Below are positions 9,620-17,850 of a DNA stretch of 64,000 nucleotides, piece by piece (within the stretch, counting starts at the first letter, position 1; every line of letters starts with the position of its first letter). Location of the stretch: the NCBI RefSeq assembly GCF_021513275.1, contig NZ_CP090978.1, positions 3,348,001 through 3,412,000 of the forward strand, read 5' to 3'. A model generated the notes under the pieces. The model saw only the letters and a list, made by a program, of their open reading frames with translations. It had not been told where the DNA came from and ran no database searches. The DNA is from Paenibacillus hexagrammi. Lineage in GTDB: Bacteria; Bacillota; Bacilli; Paenibacillales; NBRC-103111. A program made the position numbers and the translations under genes.

Positions 9620-10737
9620 ATCTTTGTACCCCCAATTTGAACGGGGATGCTGTCTTGCAGCTGTGTATGGTCGTGTTCGTGTTGTTCGCTGTGTTCCTCA
9701 TGGTGATGATCTTGGACGTGATCACGCTCGTGCACATCCGCATGACGGTGATGATGATTATGTTCAAGGCCAAGATTCTCCTCTTGGTGTTGATGGTGGT
9801 GTTCATCGTGCTCTTGGTGATGCTCTTGGTGGTGTTCATGGTTGTGCTCACGATGATGATGATGGTGAACATGTCCATGGTCATGATGGTGCTCATCATG
9901 AAGCCCATGGTGATCATGATGATGATCATGGTCGATATGCTTCATCGCTTCCAAACGGTACTGACACATATCGCAGTTCATTTTCACCTCATCCTGGACG
10001 GCCTCTAGCGCCCGGCTTATGAGAATTTCCTTCAGAATCGGATGGAAGCCGAAATAGGGAGCAAGCACAAACTCATGGTTTACATACTTCTCGCCGTACC
10101 CCTCAACCAAACTTTCCATCCTTTGAATCAACACACCCGTGAACAAGAAGTACGGGAGAATCACAACCTTCTTTGCTCCAAGTCGGATACATCGTTCAAC
10201 ACCTTCATCAATCAGCGGAGCCGTTACCCCGATAAAGGCGGTCTCCACCCATTTGACCTTAAGGCGTTCCCACAAAAGCCGAGAAATTTTGAACAAATCA
10301 CTGTTTGCGTCTGGATCGCTGCTTCCGCGTCCTACGACGAGGAGAGCCGTGTCCTCTTGCTCCTGCTCCACTTGGATCCCAGAGTCAAGAATCCGTGAGG
10401 TTAAGATGTCAAGAATTTGATCGTGAACACCGATTGGTCTCCCGTAGGTGAACTGAACTTGCGGATATTTCAGCTTCGCTTCGTCGATCGCTGCAGGAAT
10501 ATGGATTTTGGCGTGTCCGGCAGCAAATAATATAATCGGTATCACGATCACACGTGATGCTCCTTGCGATATACATCGTTCAATTCCTTGTGAAATCGTA
10601 GGCAGAACGAACTCCAAGAAACACGTTTCCACTAAAAAACCATTCATTCTTGCAGAAATATCAGCTACAAATTGCCTGACCTCTTCATTACCTTCTTCAT
10701 CCCTGCTGCCATGACCAACAAATAAAACTGCATTCAT
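9616..10737 (-). CDS. cbiX: sirohydrochlorin cobaltochelatase CbiX, long His-rich form
   Basis: 373 aa. Inserts cobalt into sirohydrochlorin, the entry step of this operon. Two related chelatase domains are visible (FVGHGSRDEEGNEEV near residue 5 and LVVGRGSSDPDANSD near residue 130). After them comes a MNCDMC (M-x-C-x-x-C) motif and then about 100 residues dominated by His, Asp and Glu. The same layout, with a redox [4Fe-4S] site, is known from Bacillus megaterium CbiX. The His tract probably holds or delivers Co2+ (inference). Start ATG 10737 has AGGAGG upstream. Confidence 0.94.
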   Translation of the reverse strand: MNAVLFVGHGSRDEEGNEEVRQFVADISARMNGFLVETCFLEFVLPTISQGIERCISQGASRVIVIPIILFAAGHAKIHIPAAIDEAKLKYPQVQFTYGRPIGVHDQILDILTSRILDSGIQVEQEQEDTALLVVGRGSSDPDANSDLFKISRLLWERLKVKWVETAFIGVTAPLIDEGVERCIRLGAKKVVILPYFLFTGVLIQRMESLVEGYGEKYVNHEFVLAPYFGFHPILKEILISRALEAVQDEVKMNCDMCQYRLEAMKHIDHDHHHDHHGLHDEHHHDHGHVHHHHHREHNHEHHQEHHQEHDEHHHQHQEENLGLEHNHHHRHADVHERDHVQDHHHEEHSEQHEHDHTQLQDSIPVQIGGTKI

Positions 10738-10780
10738 ATCTCGTTCTCCTCCTGAACTTCTATTGCAAATGATCCAAGCA

Positions 10781-12511
10781 TTAATCCCCGCAGGCCGCAT
10801 TTTCGATGACAAAGCCTTGCGCTTCCTGATGTCGGTACCCTTCGATCTCCTTCACCCTCTTATAAAATTTATGGAATCTTTCATTCGGATGTCCTTCTGT
10901 CTTGTATCGTTCAACGATTCGCGCTACAAGCTCGACAATCTCTCCTGGCTCGATTCCTTCAGCTACAGGCTGGGCAGGATGCGCGTTTCGTCCCACCGTT
11001 TTGCCCCCAAGAAACAAATCAAACTTTTCTTTCCTGTACACGATACCGATATCCTGTTGTACAGCACCGTAGCATGCCATCCCGCATCCGTTAAAACCTA
11101 TCTTTAATTCTTTGGGAACCTCGAGATTGCCGACTCGCTTATGAATGGCCTCTGCATAAGGAATGGATTCACTTTTTTCCAGATTACAAAAATCACAAGC
11201 TTTGATTTGCGCTAGGTCTCCAATAGGAGAGAGCAGAAGTCCCAGCGCTTCAAGCTCCTCTGTTATTTCTACCGGATTCTCCGTTTGAATTCTTACGATC
11301 AACTGATGATGCGGCGTGTATTCCATATCTCCGCGATCCCCAAGGATTTGTCCCAAAGCTACTAACTGTGTACTGCTTAGCTTTTTATTGGCAATTCCAG
11401 GGCTAACCGCGAATTCAAAGATTGATTTCGTCGCTGTCACCGCCGATTGTACTTGCGTTTGTGCTCGTAGTTCAGCTGATATTAGTGTTTGTGCCTGTAG
11501 TTGTGCTGGTAGCTGCACTGGTGCAGCACACGATTCTTCTCCTTTTCCTCGGGAAACGAGTTGGAGCGCCTCCACAGCCAGTTCATGTAGATTTGGCCTT
11601 ACCTGCAAAGTTTCATCGAACCCCAGCGCCGGAACTAACGGCTTTGTATTCCTTGATTCTCCGATTACCTGTGACGCCTCTTCTTGTGCAAGCGCCCAAG
11701 GCTCTGCCTCCGCTTGAAGTCTTTGATGAGGCTTCAGAGGCTGAATCTCTGCTCCAAGCGTATATTTGCGCTGATAGCCTCTTGGCGTAATCATGAGCCC
11801 GTCGTAATTTTTAGTGCTTGAATTGCCGATGATGATGGTGGTCAACATGCCAATTTCGTAGTTCAACATTTCAGATAGCGTCGTGACGATGACATGCTCC
11901 CGATCCCGATACGCACTCTTGACAATACCTACGGGCGTATCCGGTGAACGATATTGAAGGAGGATTCTCTGAGTCTCCACGATCTGCCTCGTCCTTCTTC
12001 CGCTGCGCGGATTGTACAAAGCGATAACAAAATCGGCCTGCCCCGCCGCCTCAACTCTTTTGGCAATGAATTCCCAAGGTGTAAGGTGATCACTGAGGCT
12101 AATTGTGCAAGCATCATGCATGATTGGCGCCCCAAGCAGCGAGCCTGCAGAATGTAGAGCGGAAATACCCGGGATGACCTCCACTTCAACCCCTGCAGAC
12201 CGTGTCCAGCCCTGCTCCATCAGCACCTCATAGACGAGTCCAGCCATTCCATATACACCTGCGTCACCGCTTGATATGACTGCTACCTTCTTGCCTGAAT
12301 TAGCCTGCCGGACTGCCTCTTGCGCTCTGCTGACCTCCTCCGTCATGCCTGTTCGAACGATTTGTTGTTCTGTGAGCAGGCCTGAGATCAAGTCCACATA
12401 TGTGTTGTAGCCAATAACGACCTCACTCTCTTGAATCGCTTCGCGTGCCCGCCTGGTCATATGTTCAAAGCTTCCCGGACCGAAGCCGATAATCAGCAAC
12501 TTCCCTTTCAT
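10781..12511 (-). CDS. cbiH: cobalt-precorrin-3B C17-methyltransferase CbiH fused to an Fe-S domain
   Basis: 576 aa, about twice the size of plain CbiH. Residues 1-240 are the SAM methylase (GFGPGSFEHMT, SSGDAGVYGM) that contracts the ring. A Glu/Ala-rich linker of about 130 residues follows. The C-terminal half is a nitrite/sulfite-reductase-like ferredoxin domain with ACDFC and GCGMAC motifs, suited to a [4Fe-4S] cluster. This matches the CbiH60 type described in Bacillus megaterium. First gene of the operon; start ATG 12511 has a GAGGGG site, and ATG 12529 is an alternative. Confidence 0.93.
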   Translation of the reverse strand: MKGKLLIIGFGPGSFEHMTRRAREAIQESEVVIGYNTYVDLISGLLTEQQIVRTGMTEEVSRAQEAVRQANSGKKVAVISSGDAGVYGMAGLVYEVLMEQGWTRSAGVEVEVIPGISALHSAGSLLGAPIMHDACTISLSDHLTPWEFIAKRVEAAGQADFVIALYNPRSGRRTRQIVETQRILLQYRSPDTPVGIVKSAYRDREHVIVTTLSEMLNYEIGMLTTIIIGNSSTKNYDGLMITPRGYQRKYTLGAEIQPLKPHQRLQAEAEPWALAQEEASQVIGESRNTKPLVPALGFDETLQVRPNLHELAVEALQLVSRGKGEESCAAPVQLPAQLQAQTLISAELRAQTQVQSAVTATKSIFEFAVSPGIANKKLSSTQLVALGQILGDRGDMEYTPHHQLIVRIQTENPVEITEELEALGLLLSPIGDLAQIKACDFCNLEKSESIPYAEAIHKRVGNLEVPKELKIGFNGCGMACYGAVQQDIGIVYRKEKFDLFLGGKTVGRNAHPAQPVAEGIEPGEIVELVARIVERYKTEGHPNERFHKFYKRVKEIEGYRHQEAQGFVIENAACGD

Positions 12512-12572
12512 ATCTTCATCCCCTCTCACAAAATTGCCCGTCTAAAACCCAGTTTCACGATATGTAAGCATG

Positions 12573-12614
12573 AAAAAAAGCACTTCCAACACAGAATCAT
12601 GTTAGAAGTGCTTG
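12573..12614 (-). terminator. riboswitch expression-platform terminator
   Basis: On the minus strand AAGCACTTCTAACA...TGTTGGAAGTGCTT is followed by a T-run. It lies between the cobalamin riboswitch and cbiH, where transcription attenuation would act. Confidence 0.85.
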
Positions 12615-12689
12615 GTTAGCGCGCCAAAAAAGAAGAAAAAAGGAGCAACCGCTCTCTAACACTCCCTAATTCCTCGTAGGGTTTGCAGT

Positions 12690-12880
12690 GTTGATAAACC
12701 AGGCAGGTCTCCTGACTTCGATTACCGTCTCTTCGCGTCTTCCCGGAGCAAACGCTCCAGTGACTTTCGTGCGAAAAGATGCCGAAATAATTCGGCCATC
12801 GTTACAGTGGCGGGTCCGTGCCGGATTTTCACCGGACTTCCCTTTTAACCAAATGAAAGGTTCATTTGGCACCTGATTCC
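12690..12880 (-). promoter_or_regulatory. cobalamin (AdoCbl) riboswitch
   Basis: Read on the minus strand, the conserved core appears in order: the GGGAAGTCCGGTGAAAATCC region, CCGCCACTGTAA, and the B12 box AGTCAGGAGACCTGCC (12702-12717). All are near consensus. It precedes the terminator and the whole cbi operon, so high cobalamin should reduce transcription. Confidence 0.95.
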
Positions 12881-12931
12881 AAATATGCAATTAGAAATAT
12901 CCTATCATCAATACTATCGCTTGTCTACGCA

Positions 12932-13162
12932 TTATTCATAGATTACTTGGTATAAGCCCTCTAGCAAGCTCCTATAATCTAATGGATTATATTCAATTTC
13001 GGAGAAAGAAACATGAATCACCTTATTCGACGTTTTTACGACGAAAAAGCTTTTTTCGGTGTTTTCAGGATCTATGTACGTATAGCAATCCAACTGCGTG
13101 CTTCCTGTCTTTTGCTGAAGGAATTGCGTAGCTTCCAAACTGTGATTTGCATAGCTAGGCAT
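12932..13162 (-). CDS. hypothetical protein, 76 aa
   Basis: ATG at 13162 behind GGAGGG. Soluble, no cysteine cluster or membrane segment; the sequence KVIHVSFSEIEYNPLD is not one I recognise. It is codirectional with the DUF1361 gene 27 bases upstream and may be cotranscribed with it. Confidence 0.6.
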   Translation of the reverse strand: MPSYANHSLEATQFLQQKTGSTQLDCYTYIDPENTEKSFFVVKTSNKVIHVSFSEIEYNPLDYRSLLEGLYQVIYE

Positions 13163-13189
13163 ATTCTGCCCTCCTTCCCAGAAAAGTCG

Positions 13190-13836
13190 CTATCTTCTAT
13201 ATCGCAGCATGGTATATACCATCAGATAGGAACAGCACATGACGAGCATCATGGCACAGATAAAAATAAGCGAACTGCTTGACTCTATCGTATCCAATGA
13301 GTCTTGTACAATCTCTACAGGATCGCTCACAATATCCCAACTATTCCAACGCAAAAAACGTCCCAGAAAAACCCCTATACTGCACAAAAACTGCAAAACG
13401 CCGACAAACAGCCACGCGGTACGTGAGCGAAATTTCTCCATGAACATCTCGTGAACAATGTACAATGATAATAATCCTGTTAACAGAGCGGTAAATGCCG
13501 TCAGCGCGTTAAGCAATATATCATATTGGATCGGAATTGAGGTTTTTAAGTACGTCAAGTGAACGATGTCAGTAATGATATAAGGGGAGTTGGGATAAAA
13601 TAGCAGCCAGAATGCCAGTCCAAATAAAATGCCGAAGCGGAAGTCCGCTTTTTTTGCCATGCATATCGTACGACTAAAGCTGCCACAAGCGGGATCCAAG
13701 CCAAAATGAGATTAGGCAGAATCAGCCAATGGTAGAGCGTGCTGTGCGACCATATGATCCTTAATAGCAAGAGTAGGACACTGCCGGAAGACGCAATGAA
13801 CAACGCAAGCACAATTCGCAGTAGCGATTGATTCAA
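13190..13836 (-). CDS. DUF1361 family membrane protein, frameshifted
   Basis: Multi-pass membrane protein of about 215 aa. The hallmark FYPNSPYIITDIVHL motif of DUF1361 is present near the middle, with hydrophobic segments before and after it. The first 60 codons (start near 13836, probably TTG) are in a different frame from the rest. The switch is in a T7 run at 13649-13655, and one more base would join AWQKK to ADFRFGILFG. Function unknown. Confidence 0.75.
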
Positions 13837-13996
13837 TTGTATGAATGATCTTAAATTCAGGGGAAGCCTCTCCTTTCAACATTTTATTATACATGAGAAG
13901 CATAGAAAGACGTATTCCTTCTTTAATTTTCGGAATTTTCATACTATAATAAAAGTGTAAGGATGACGCTTTCAACTTTCGATTGGAGGGGGAATC

Positions 13997-14578
13997 ATGA
14001 TGAGCGAACAACGTGCGCAAGGACTGATCTTTGTGATTACCGGCACCAGCGGTTCAGGACGCAAAACTATTGCCCGCCGCATTGCCGAGGAGCTCGGATT
14101 TTCATCGGTTGTCTCTTACACAACTCGAACACCAAGACCTAAAGAAATCGAGGGAACGGATTACAAATTTATATCGAGGAAAGCGTTTATCGATGCGGAT
14201 ATTGCGGGCGAATTCTTTCAAACAGTTGAAATTGACGGCAATTTCTATGGCATCAAACGAGCAGATCTGGAGCAAGCTCTTAGAGAGCATGAGTCCATCT
14301 ACGTCATTGTCAATCGCTACGCAGCCAACCGGTTTAAGTACGAATTTGGAGACCGGGCTATTCGTATTTTCATCTATGTAAACAAACAAACGATTATGGA
14401 ACGCCTACTCGCACGCCAAACACCTGCAGACGTAGTCGACAACTATTTGAAACATTATATTGAAGAAGTGTCCTACCGAAAGCAATGCGAGCATGTCTTT
14501 GAAAACATAGACCTCCAGCAAACCTCCGAATCCGTACGGACAACCATGCTCAGCTATATGCCAACACCGGCCAATTAG
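13997..14578 (+). CDS. guanylate-kinase-like protein
   Basis: 193 aa with the GMK fold order: P-loop GTSGSGRKT near residue 17, YTTRTPRPKEIEGTDYKFI (GMP-binding region) near residue 40, then a lid-like LLARQ segment. In usual Gmk the P-loop ends GKG(T/S); here it is GRKT, and no second essential-gene context is present. It is therefore probably a paralogue rather than the housekeeping enzyme. ATG 14000 is an equally possible start; GGAGGGGG lies just upstream. Confidence 0.8.
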   Translation: MMSEQRAQGLIFVITGTSGSGRKTIARRIAEELGFSSVVSYTTRTPRPKEIEGTDYKFISRKAFIDADIAGEFFQTVEIDGNFYGIKRADLEQALREHESIYVIVNRYAANRFKYEFGDRAIRIFIYVNKQTIMERLLARQTPADVVDNYLKHYIEEVSYRKQCEHVFENIDLQQTSESVRTTMLSYMPTPAN

Positions 14579-14596
14579 TTATCCCGTTACATAGGA

Positions 14597-14634
14597 AGAG
14601 ACTCACCTATTCGATGTAGGTCGAGTCTCTTTTT
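14597..14634 (+). terminator. terminator after the guanylate-kinase-like gene
   Basis: AGAGACTC...GAGTCTCT with inner ACCTA/TAGGT pairing, followed by TTTTT. Confidence 0.8.
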
Positions 14635-14640
14635 ACGTTT

Positions 14641-15147
14641 TCATGTTGTAGAACGCTGTTTTTTTCGTAGAGCCATCTTTCCGCCAAGCAAGGACACAGG
14701 AATAACGATCAAAAGCCCAATTACCTGATACCAGGTAGCTATGCCAGGGTTTGAAATAAAAGAATCAAATTCAATTCCAGCCCCAATTACACCAATACAA
14801 GCTGCATTGATAAGCTCTGCCCGCCTGGCTACCCTTGCTGCCACATAGCCACCGAAGAATGACCACAGCATGCCAACAACCATAAACAAGATCAGCCAGC
14901 CGATGTGATTATACACTTGTATTAACTCTTCTTTATCCCCTTCATGAAGAGACAAATATATGCTGCCCATTAACCCCGAAGACATAAATGTCCCCAAATT
15001 ATCAACGATCACACCTGCAATAATACCTAACAGATGAAACGTTTTCTCCGTTTTCTCTTCCATGTCTTGCTCATACCTCTCCTTGAGACTTGCCGCTGCT
15101 TCCCCATCATAACATGGGATACCAGTACATTCCAGTTTTGCCGTCAC
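14641..15147 (-). CDS. four-helix membrane protein, uncharacterised
   Basis: 168 aa with a short charged N-terminus and about four hydrophobic segments (IIAGVIVDNLGTFM, GWLILFMVVGMLWSFF, AACIGVIGAG, VIGLLIVIPVSLLGG). No catalytic motif seen. The GTG start overlaps the stop of the upstream CBO0543-like gene by four bases, so the two are probably translated together. Confidence 0.7.
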   Translation of the reverse strand: MTAKLECTGIPCYDGEAAASLKERYEQDMEEKTEKTFHLLGIIAGVIVDNLGTFMSSGLMGSIYLSLHEGDKEELIQVYNHIGWLILFMVVGMLWSFFGGYVAARVARRAELINAACIGVIGAGIEFDSFISNPGIATWYQVIGLLIVIPVSLLGGKMALRKKQRSTT

Positions 15148-15683
15148 CCGTGCCTTTGTTCAATCGGTACATTCACAGGCACATCAAACATCCATATCCA
15201 GAACACGCATAATACAACGGATATTCCATATGTCAATATCGGGCGCTTGTGGTGCAGCCGCAAGATCGGAAACATCGTCACATCGAAGGCAGCCGACCAC
15301 CACAAGTTCCAGCCATGCTGATAGATCATCCGGTCATTCGTTGTAAAAAACCACTCAATGAGCACATAAATAAGGATCCATTTTACATGATGAATAACGG
15401 CTTTGAATGTATCGGACTCTGGATAAGCACTTAGGAAAAGCAGTGCAGTACTAGGAAACGTAATGAACGAATAGATCATCTCCGTAATGCTATGATTGGG
15501 AAAAAAGTCCGGCTTCATCTTCCAAAGAAAATAATTAGCCGTAAGGAAATTATATGTCACATTACCCACTGCAAAAAACATCATGGTCGTGTGATATTTA
15601 CTCCATTCTCTCCAAACACCTTTCCGCCAAACAATAATAGCTACTAGAAGTGCTAATGCAAAGTGCAATTCGATCCCACCCAA
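15144..15683 (-). CDS. CBO0543-type integral membrane protein
   Basis: 179 aa, five to six hydrophobic segments. The WRKGVWREWSKYHTTM start and the TFKAVIHHVKWILIYVLIEW segment resemble the clostridial/bacillar CBO0543 family, which often occurs in small clusters in spore formers; function unknown. Overlaps the next gene by four bases. Confidence 0.7.
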   Translation of the reverse strand: MGGIELHFALALLVAIIVWRKGVWREWSKYHTTMMFFAVGNVTYNFLTANYFLWKMKPDFFPNHSITEMIYSFITFPSTALLFLSAYPESDTFKAVIHHVKWILIYVLIEWFFTTNDRMIYQHGWNLWWSAAFDVTMFPILRLHHKRPILTYGISVVLCVFWIWMFDVPVNVPIEQRHG

Positions 15684-15839
15684 AACGTTGTATTCCTATA
15701 ATCTCCATTCGTTCAAAGTTTCATGTGTATATGCTGGAACCTTCTGTATGTATGAGCTCCTAGGGCTATTCGCCTATTTTGTATCCATAAGGGCATTCGC
15801 ACAATCCCTCAATTCGCCCATACACTCAGGCTATCTTCC

Positions 15840-15848
15840 CATATACTA
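15840..15848 (+). promoter_or_regulatory. possible sigma-K/sigma-E type -10 element
   Basis: CATATACTA fits the CATAnnnTA -10 pattern of mother-cell sigma factors and lies about 40 bases before the first of three sporulation-type miniprotein genes. The -35 is not distinctive. Confidence 0.35.
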
Positions 15849-15887
15849 ACCATGTAACAACAACCCATCAACGAAAGGATGATTTGA

Positions 15888-15989
15888 ATGTCTAACGTAA
15901 CTGGTGCAGGTGTAGGGTATACTTCTTCCGCGGCGATTCTCGTGCTCTTCATTCTATTGGTCATTATCACAAGCGCTTTTGCTTGGTAA
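15888..15989 (+). CDS. YjcZ-type tiny sporulation membrane protein, copy 1
   Basis: 33 aa, one hydrophobic segment (ILVLFILLVIITSAFAW) after a Gly/Ser-rich start. Matches the very short Bacillus/Paenibacillus YjcZ family (related to SscA), linked to spore coat or germination. Strong GAAAGGATGATTTGA leader. First of three tandem copies; differs from the others at two N-terminal residues (VT for LA). Confidence 0.85.
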   Translation: MSNVTGAGVGYTSSAAILVLFILLVIITSAFAW

Positions 15990-16038
15990 GCAATTCCTTC
16001 CCTTAACCATATAACCTATTCACGAAAGGATGATTCGA

Positions 16039-16140
16039 ATGTCTAACTTAGCAGGTGCAGGTGTTGGCTACACGTCTTCCGCAGCGATTCTCGTGCTGTT
16101 CATTCTCCTGGTCATTATCACTAGTGCTTTCGCTTGGTAA
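16039..16140 (+). CDS. YjcZ-type tiny sporulation membrane protein, copy 2
   Basis: 33 aa, identical in protein sequence to copy 3 and nearly identical to copy 1. The same GAAAGGATGATTCGA ribosome binding site and a similar 50-base spacer point to tandem duplication. Confidence 0.85.
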   Translation: MSNLAGAGVGYTSSAAILVLFILLVIITSAFAW

Positions 16141-16190
16141 GCATTGACTTCCCTTGACTATATAATTCATAAAACGAAAGGATGATTTGA

Positions 16191-16292
16191 ATGTCTAACT
16201 TAGCAGGTGCAGGTGTTGGTTACACGTCTTCCGCAGCAATTCTCGTTCTGTTTATTCTCCTGGTCATTATTACTAGTGCTTTCGCTTGGTAA
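16191..16292 (+). CDS. YjcZ-type tiny sporulation membrane protein, copy 3
   Basis: 33 aa, same protein as copy 2 with a few silent changes. Last of the tandem set; a strong terminator follows. Confidence 0.85.
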   Translation: MSNLAGAGVGYTSSAAILVLFILLVIITSAFAW

Positions 16293-16346
16293 GCATTGAC
16301 TTTCCTTGGCAATAGACAAAAAGAAATGAAATAAGGTTACAAATTC

Positions 16347-16384
16347 AAGGGCTGCTTTGCATAATTGCAAGCGGCCCTTTGTCT
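16347..16384 (+). terminator. terminator of the miniprotein cluster
   Basis: AAGGGCTGCTTTGCA...TGCAAGCGGCCCTTT with one bulge and one G-T pair. The 200 bases that follow, to the next small gene, show nothing I can name. Confidence 0.75.
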
Positions 16385-16587
16385 ATAATTTGGATATGAA
16401 CCAGTAGACCGTTCAAGAGAACCGTAGAAAGGAAATACTCTGCCTTGAGCCGACCTAGCAGTAGCTTTCGCTCTTGTATGAACCTGAGCAGCAGCTTTCA
16501 TTTTACATATAACCCCAATTCGAGAAACTTTTACACCATAAACTCAGTCTATATTAGTAAGTAATTCATAGCAAAGGAGCTGTTACT

Positions 16588-16695
16588 TTGAAAAAAATCG
16601 TTCTCATTCTTCAGTTAATCCTGGTTATCCTAACTCTCGAAGAGAATTTCGGCGTTAATGCAGATTGGCAGCAATGGTGCGAGTCCCAGTGGTAA
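16588..16695 (+). CDS. tiny membrane-associated or secreted peptide, 35 aa
   Basis: TTG start behind AAAGGAGC at good spacing. The N-terminal KKIVLILQLILVILTL is a single hydrophobic segment; the tail is acidic and Trp-rich with one Cys. Unknown family. Confidence 0.5.
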   Translation: MKKIVLILQLILVILTLEENFGVNADWQQWCESQW

Positions 16696-16775
16696 CATCT
16701 TCTTCATTGAATCCTTTCATTGTGAATTTCGTATGTTATACATAGTTATACTTGAGAAACTGGAGGTATTTCAAA

Positions 16776-17018
16776 ATGCGAATTGAAGATGCGATAAAAG
16801 AAAAATTCAGATGTACAAAATGCAGCGGCACAAACTGCCGAACTAAAGAAGTTGCTATGACCGGAACAGGACTAAGTAAGATGTTTGATATTCAGCACAA
16901 CCACTTCCTGTTTGTATCGTGTGAAGGCTGCGGATTTGTTGAAGTATACAACCCCAGCATACTCGAAGGAAAGTCGCGCGGACAGCTAGGTACGATTATG
17001 GATATTTTGTTTGGCTAG
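16776..17018 (+). CDS. zinc-ribbon protein, DUF2082-like
   Basis: 80 aa from the ATG that follows GGAGGT. Two CxxC pairs (CTKC near residue 13 and CEGC near residue 50) form a zinc ribbon; FLFVSCEGCGFVEVY is typical of the predicted nucleic-acid-binding Zn-ribbon family (DUF2082). The exact ligand is unknown. Confidence 0.75.
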   Translation: MRIEDAIKEKFRCTKCSGTNCRTKEVAMTGTGLSKMFDIQHNHFLFVSCEGCGFVEVYNPSILEGKSRGQLGTIMDILFG

Positions 17019-17159
17019 ATTGAGCCAAGAATCCGCTGATTTCTGAACAATTGATTAGAAATATCAAATTCCGTAACTTCCATGATCAAACTTATCGAAG
17101 AGGTTACGAGTCAAAGTTCGGTACTTTGATATTCAGTTAGGTCTCACGAAGTGAATCCT

Positions 17160-17561
17160 CTATCTTTTTTCATCCATAGGGCGTGCGGATTGGATAATTT
17201 TCCCATTATGAAACATAACATCCATCATATCTTGACTGGTTGTAGACTCCAAGTTCACAAAAACAAGACACCCTTGCAGTAATTTACATCCTTGTTTCTC
17301 TATATTAGCAACCTTATAAATTTGACTAGGGTCATGTACCTTTGAGTAATCCAGTGCTTGATGTTTGTACTGCCAATAATCCCACATGGACAGATTATGC
17401 TTGTTGTAAAACAAGTAGGAACCTGCAAATTCTGCAATAAGTAATACATTTATCAGAACAATAGCGATCTGTGTAAATTTACGAATATTATATTTGATAC
17501 TAATAAGAATTAATATAAACAGAAGAAGACCAATGAATAATTCTATCATTATGTGTTTCAC
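17160..17561 (-). CDS. hypothetical membrane-anchored protein, 133 aa
   Basis: Two hydrophobic segments in the first 55 residues and a hydrophilic remainder with CKLLQGC, probably outside the membrane. Family not recognised. AT-rich compared with the cobalamin genes, consistent with the nearby accessory island. Confidence 0.55.
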   Translation of the reverse strand: MKHIMIELFIGLLLFILILISIKYNIRKFTQIAIVLINVLLIAEFAGSYLFYNKHNLSMWDYWQYKHQALDYSKVHDPSQIYKVANIEKQGCKLLQGCLVFVNLESTTSQDMMDVMFHNGKIIQSARPMDEKR

Positions 17562-17632
17562 CTATATATTAAATAATACCTCTAGATACCTATAGACTAA
17601 TCATATCACCAATACATTTCTGATCACAATAA

Positions 17633-17681
17633 AAATACCACTTCTTCAATGGCACGAATAGCCAAGGAAGAAATGGTATTT
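17633..17681 (-). terminator. displaced spo0A-type terminator
   Basis: AAATACCA...TGGTATTT followed by T-rich sequence on the minus strand. It sits 50 bases past the stop of the spo0A fragment and resembles the hairpin after the intact spo0A (26045-26096). Confidence 0.6.
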
Positions 17682-17714
17682 ATAGTTTAAATTTCTAAAA
17701 CTTTACAAATCACT

Positions 17715-17850
17715 CTCAAAGCTCCTTACCCTCTCAAGAAACCTTGTGCTCGATCCGAAGCTTATCCGCCACCATCGCGATGAATTCCGAGTTGGATGGC
17801 TTCGATTTCGATATACTAATCGTGTACCCAAAAATAAAGCTGATGCTGTC
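17715..17850. repeat. left copy of the spo0A 3'-end direct repeat
   Basis: 136 bases matching 26156-26291 with six mismatches, same orientation. The two copies bound the accessory island; proposed attachment-site-like repeats. Confidence 0.85.
17734..17850 (-). pseudogene. orphan 3' end of spo0A
   Basis: Encodes the last 38 residues of Spo0A (SISFIFGYT...KLRIEHKVS then TGA) with no upstream part. Relative to the intact copy four of the six base changes are silent and two are mild (Asn to Ser, Thr to Ser). It is therefore a once-functional gene end rather than a randomly decayed copy. Best explained as the original gene end displaced by integration of an element, or an incoming one. Confidence 0.85.

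Noticed and set aside
9547..10022. Long plus-strand frames opposite the His-rich tail of cbiX
   Set aside because: Low-complexity shadow: His codons (CAC/CAT) read backwards as Met/Val.
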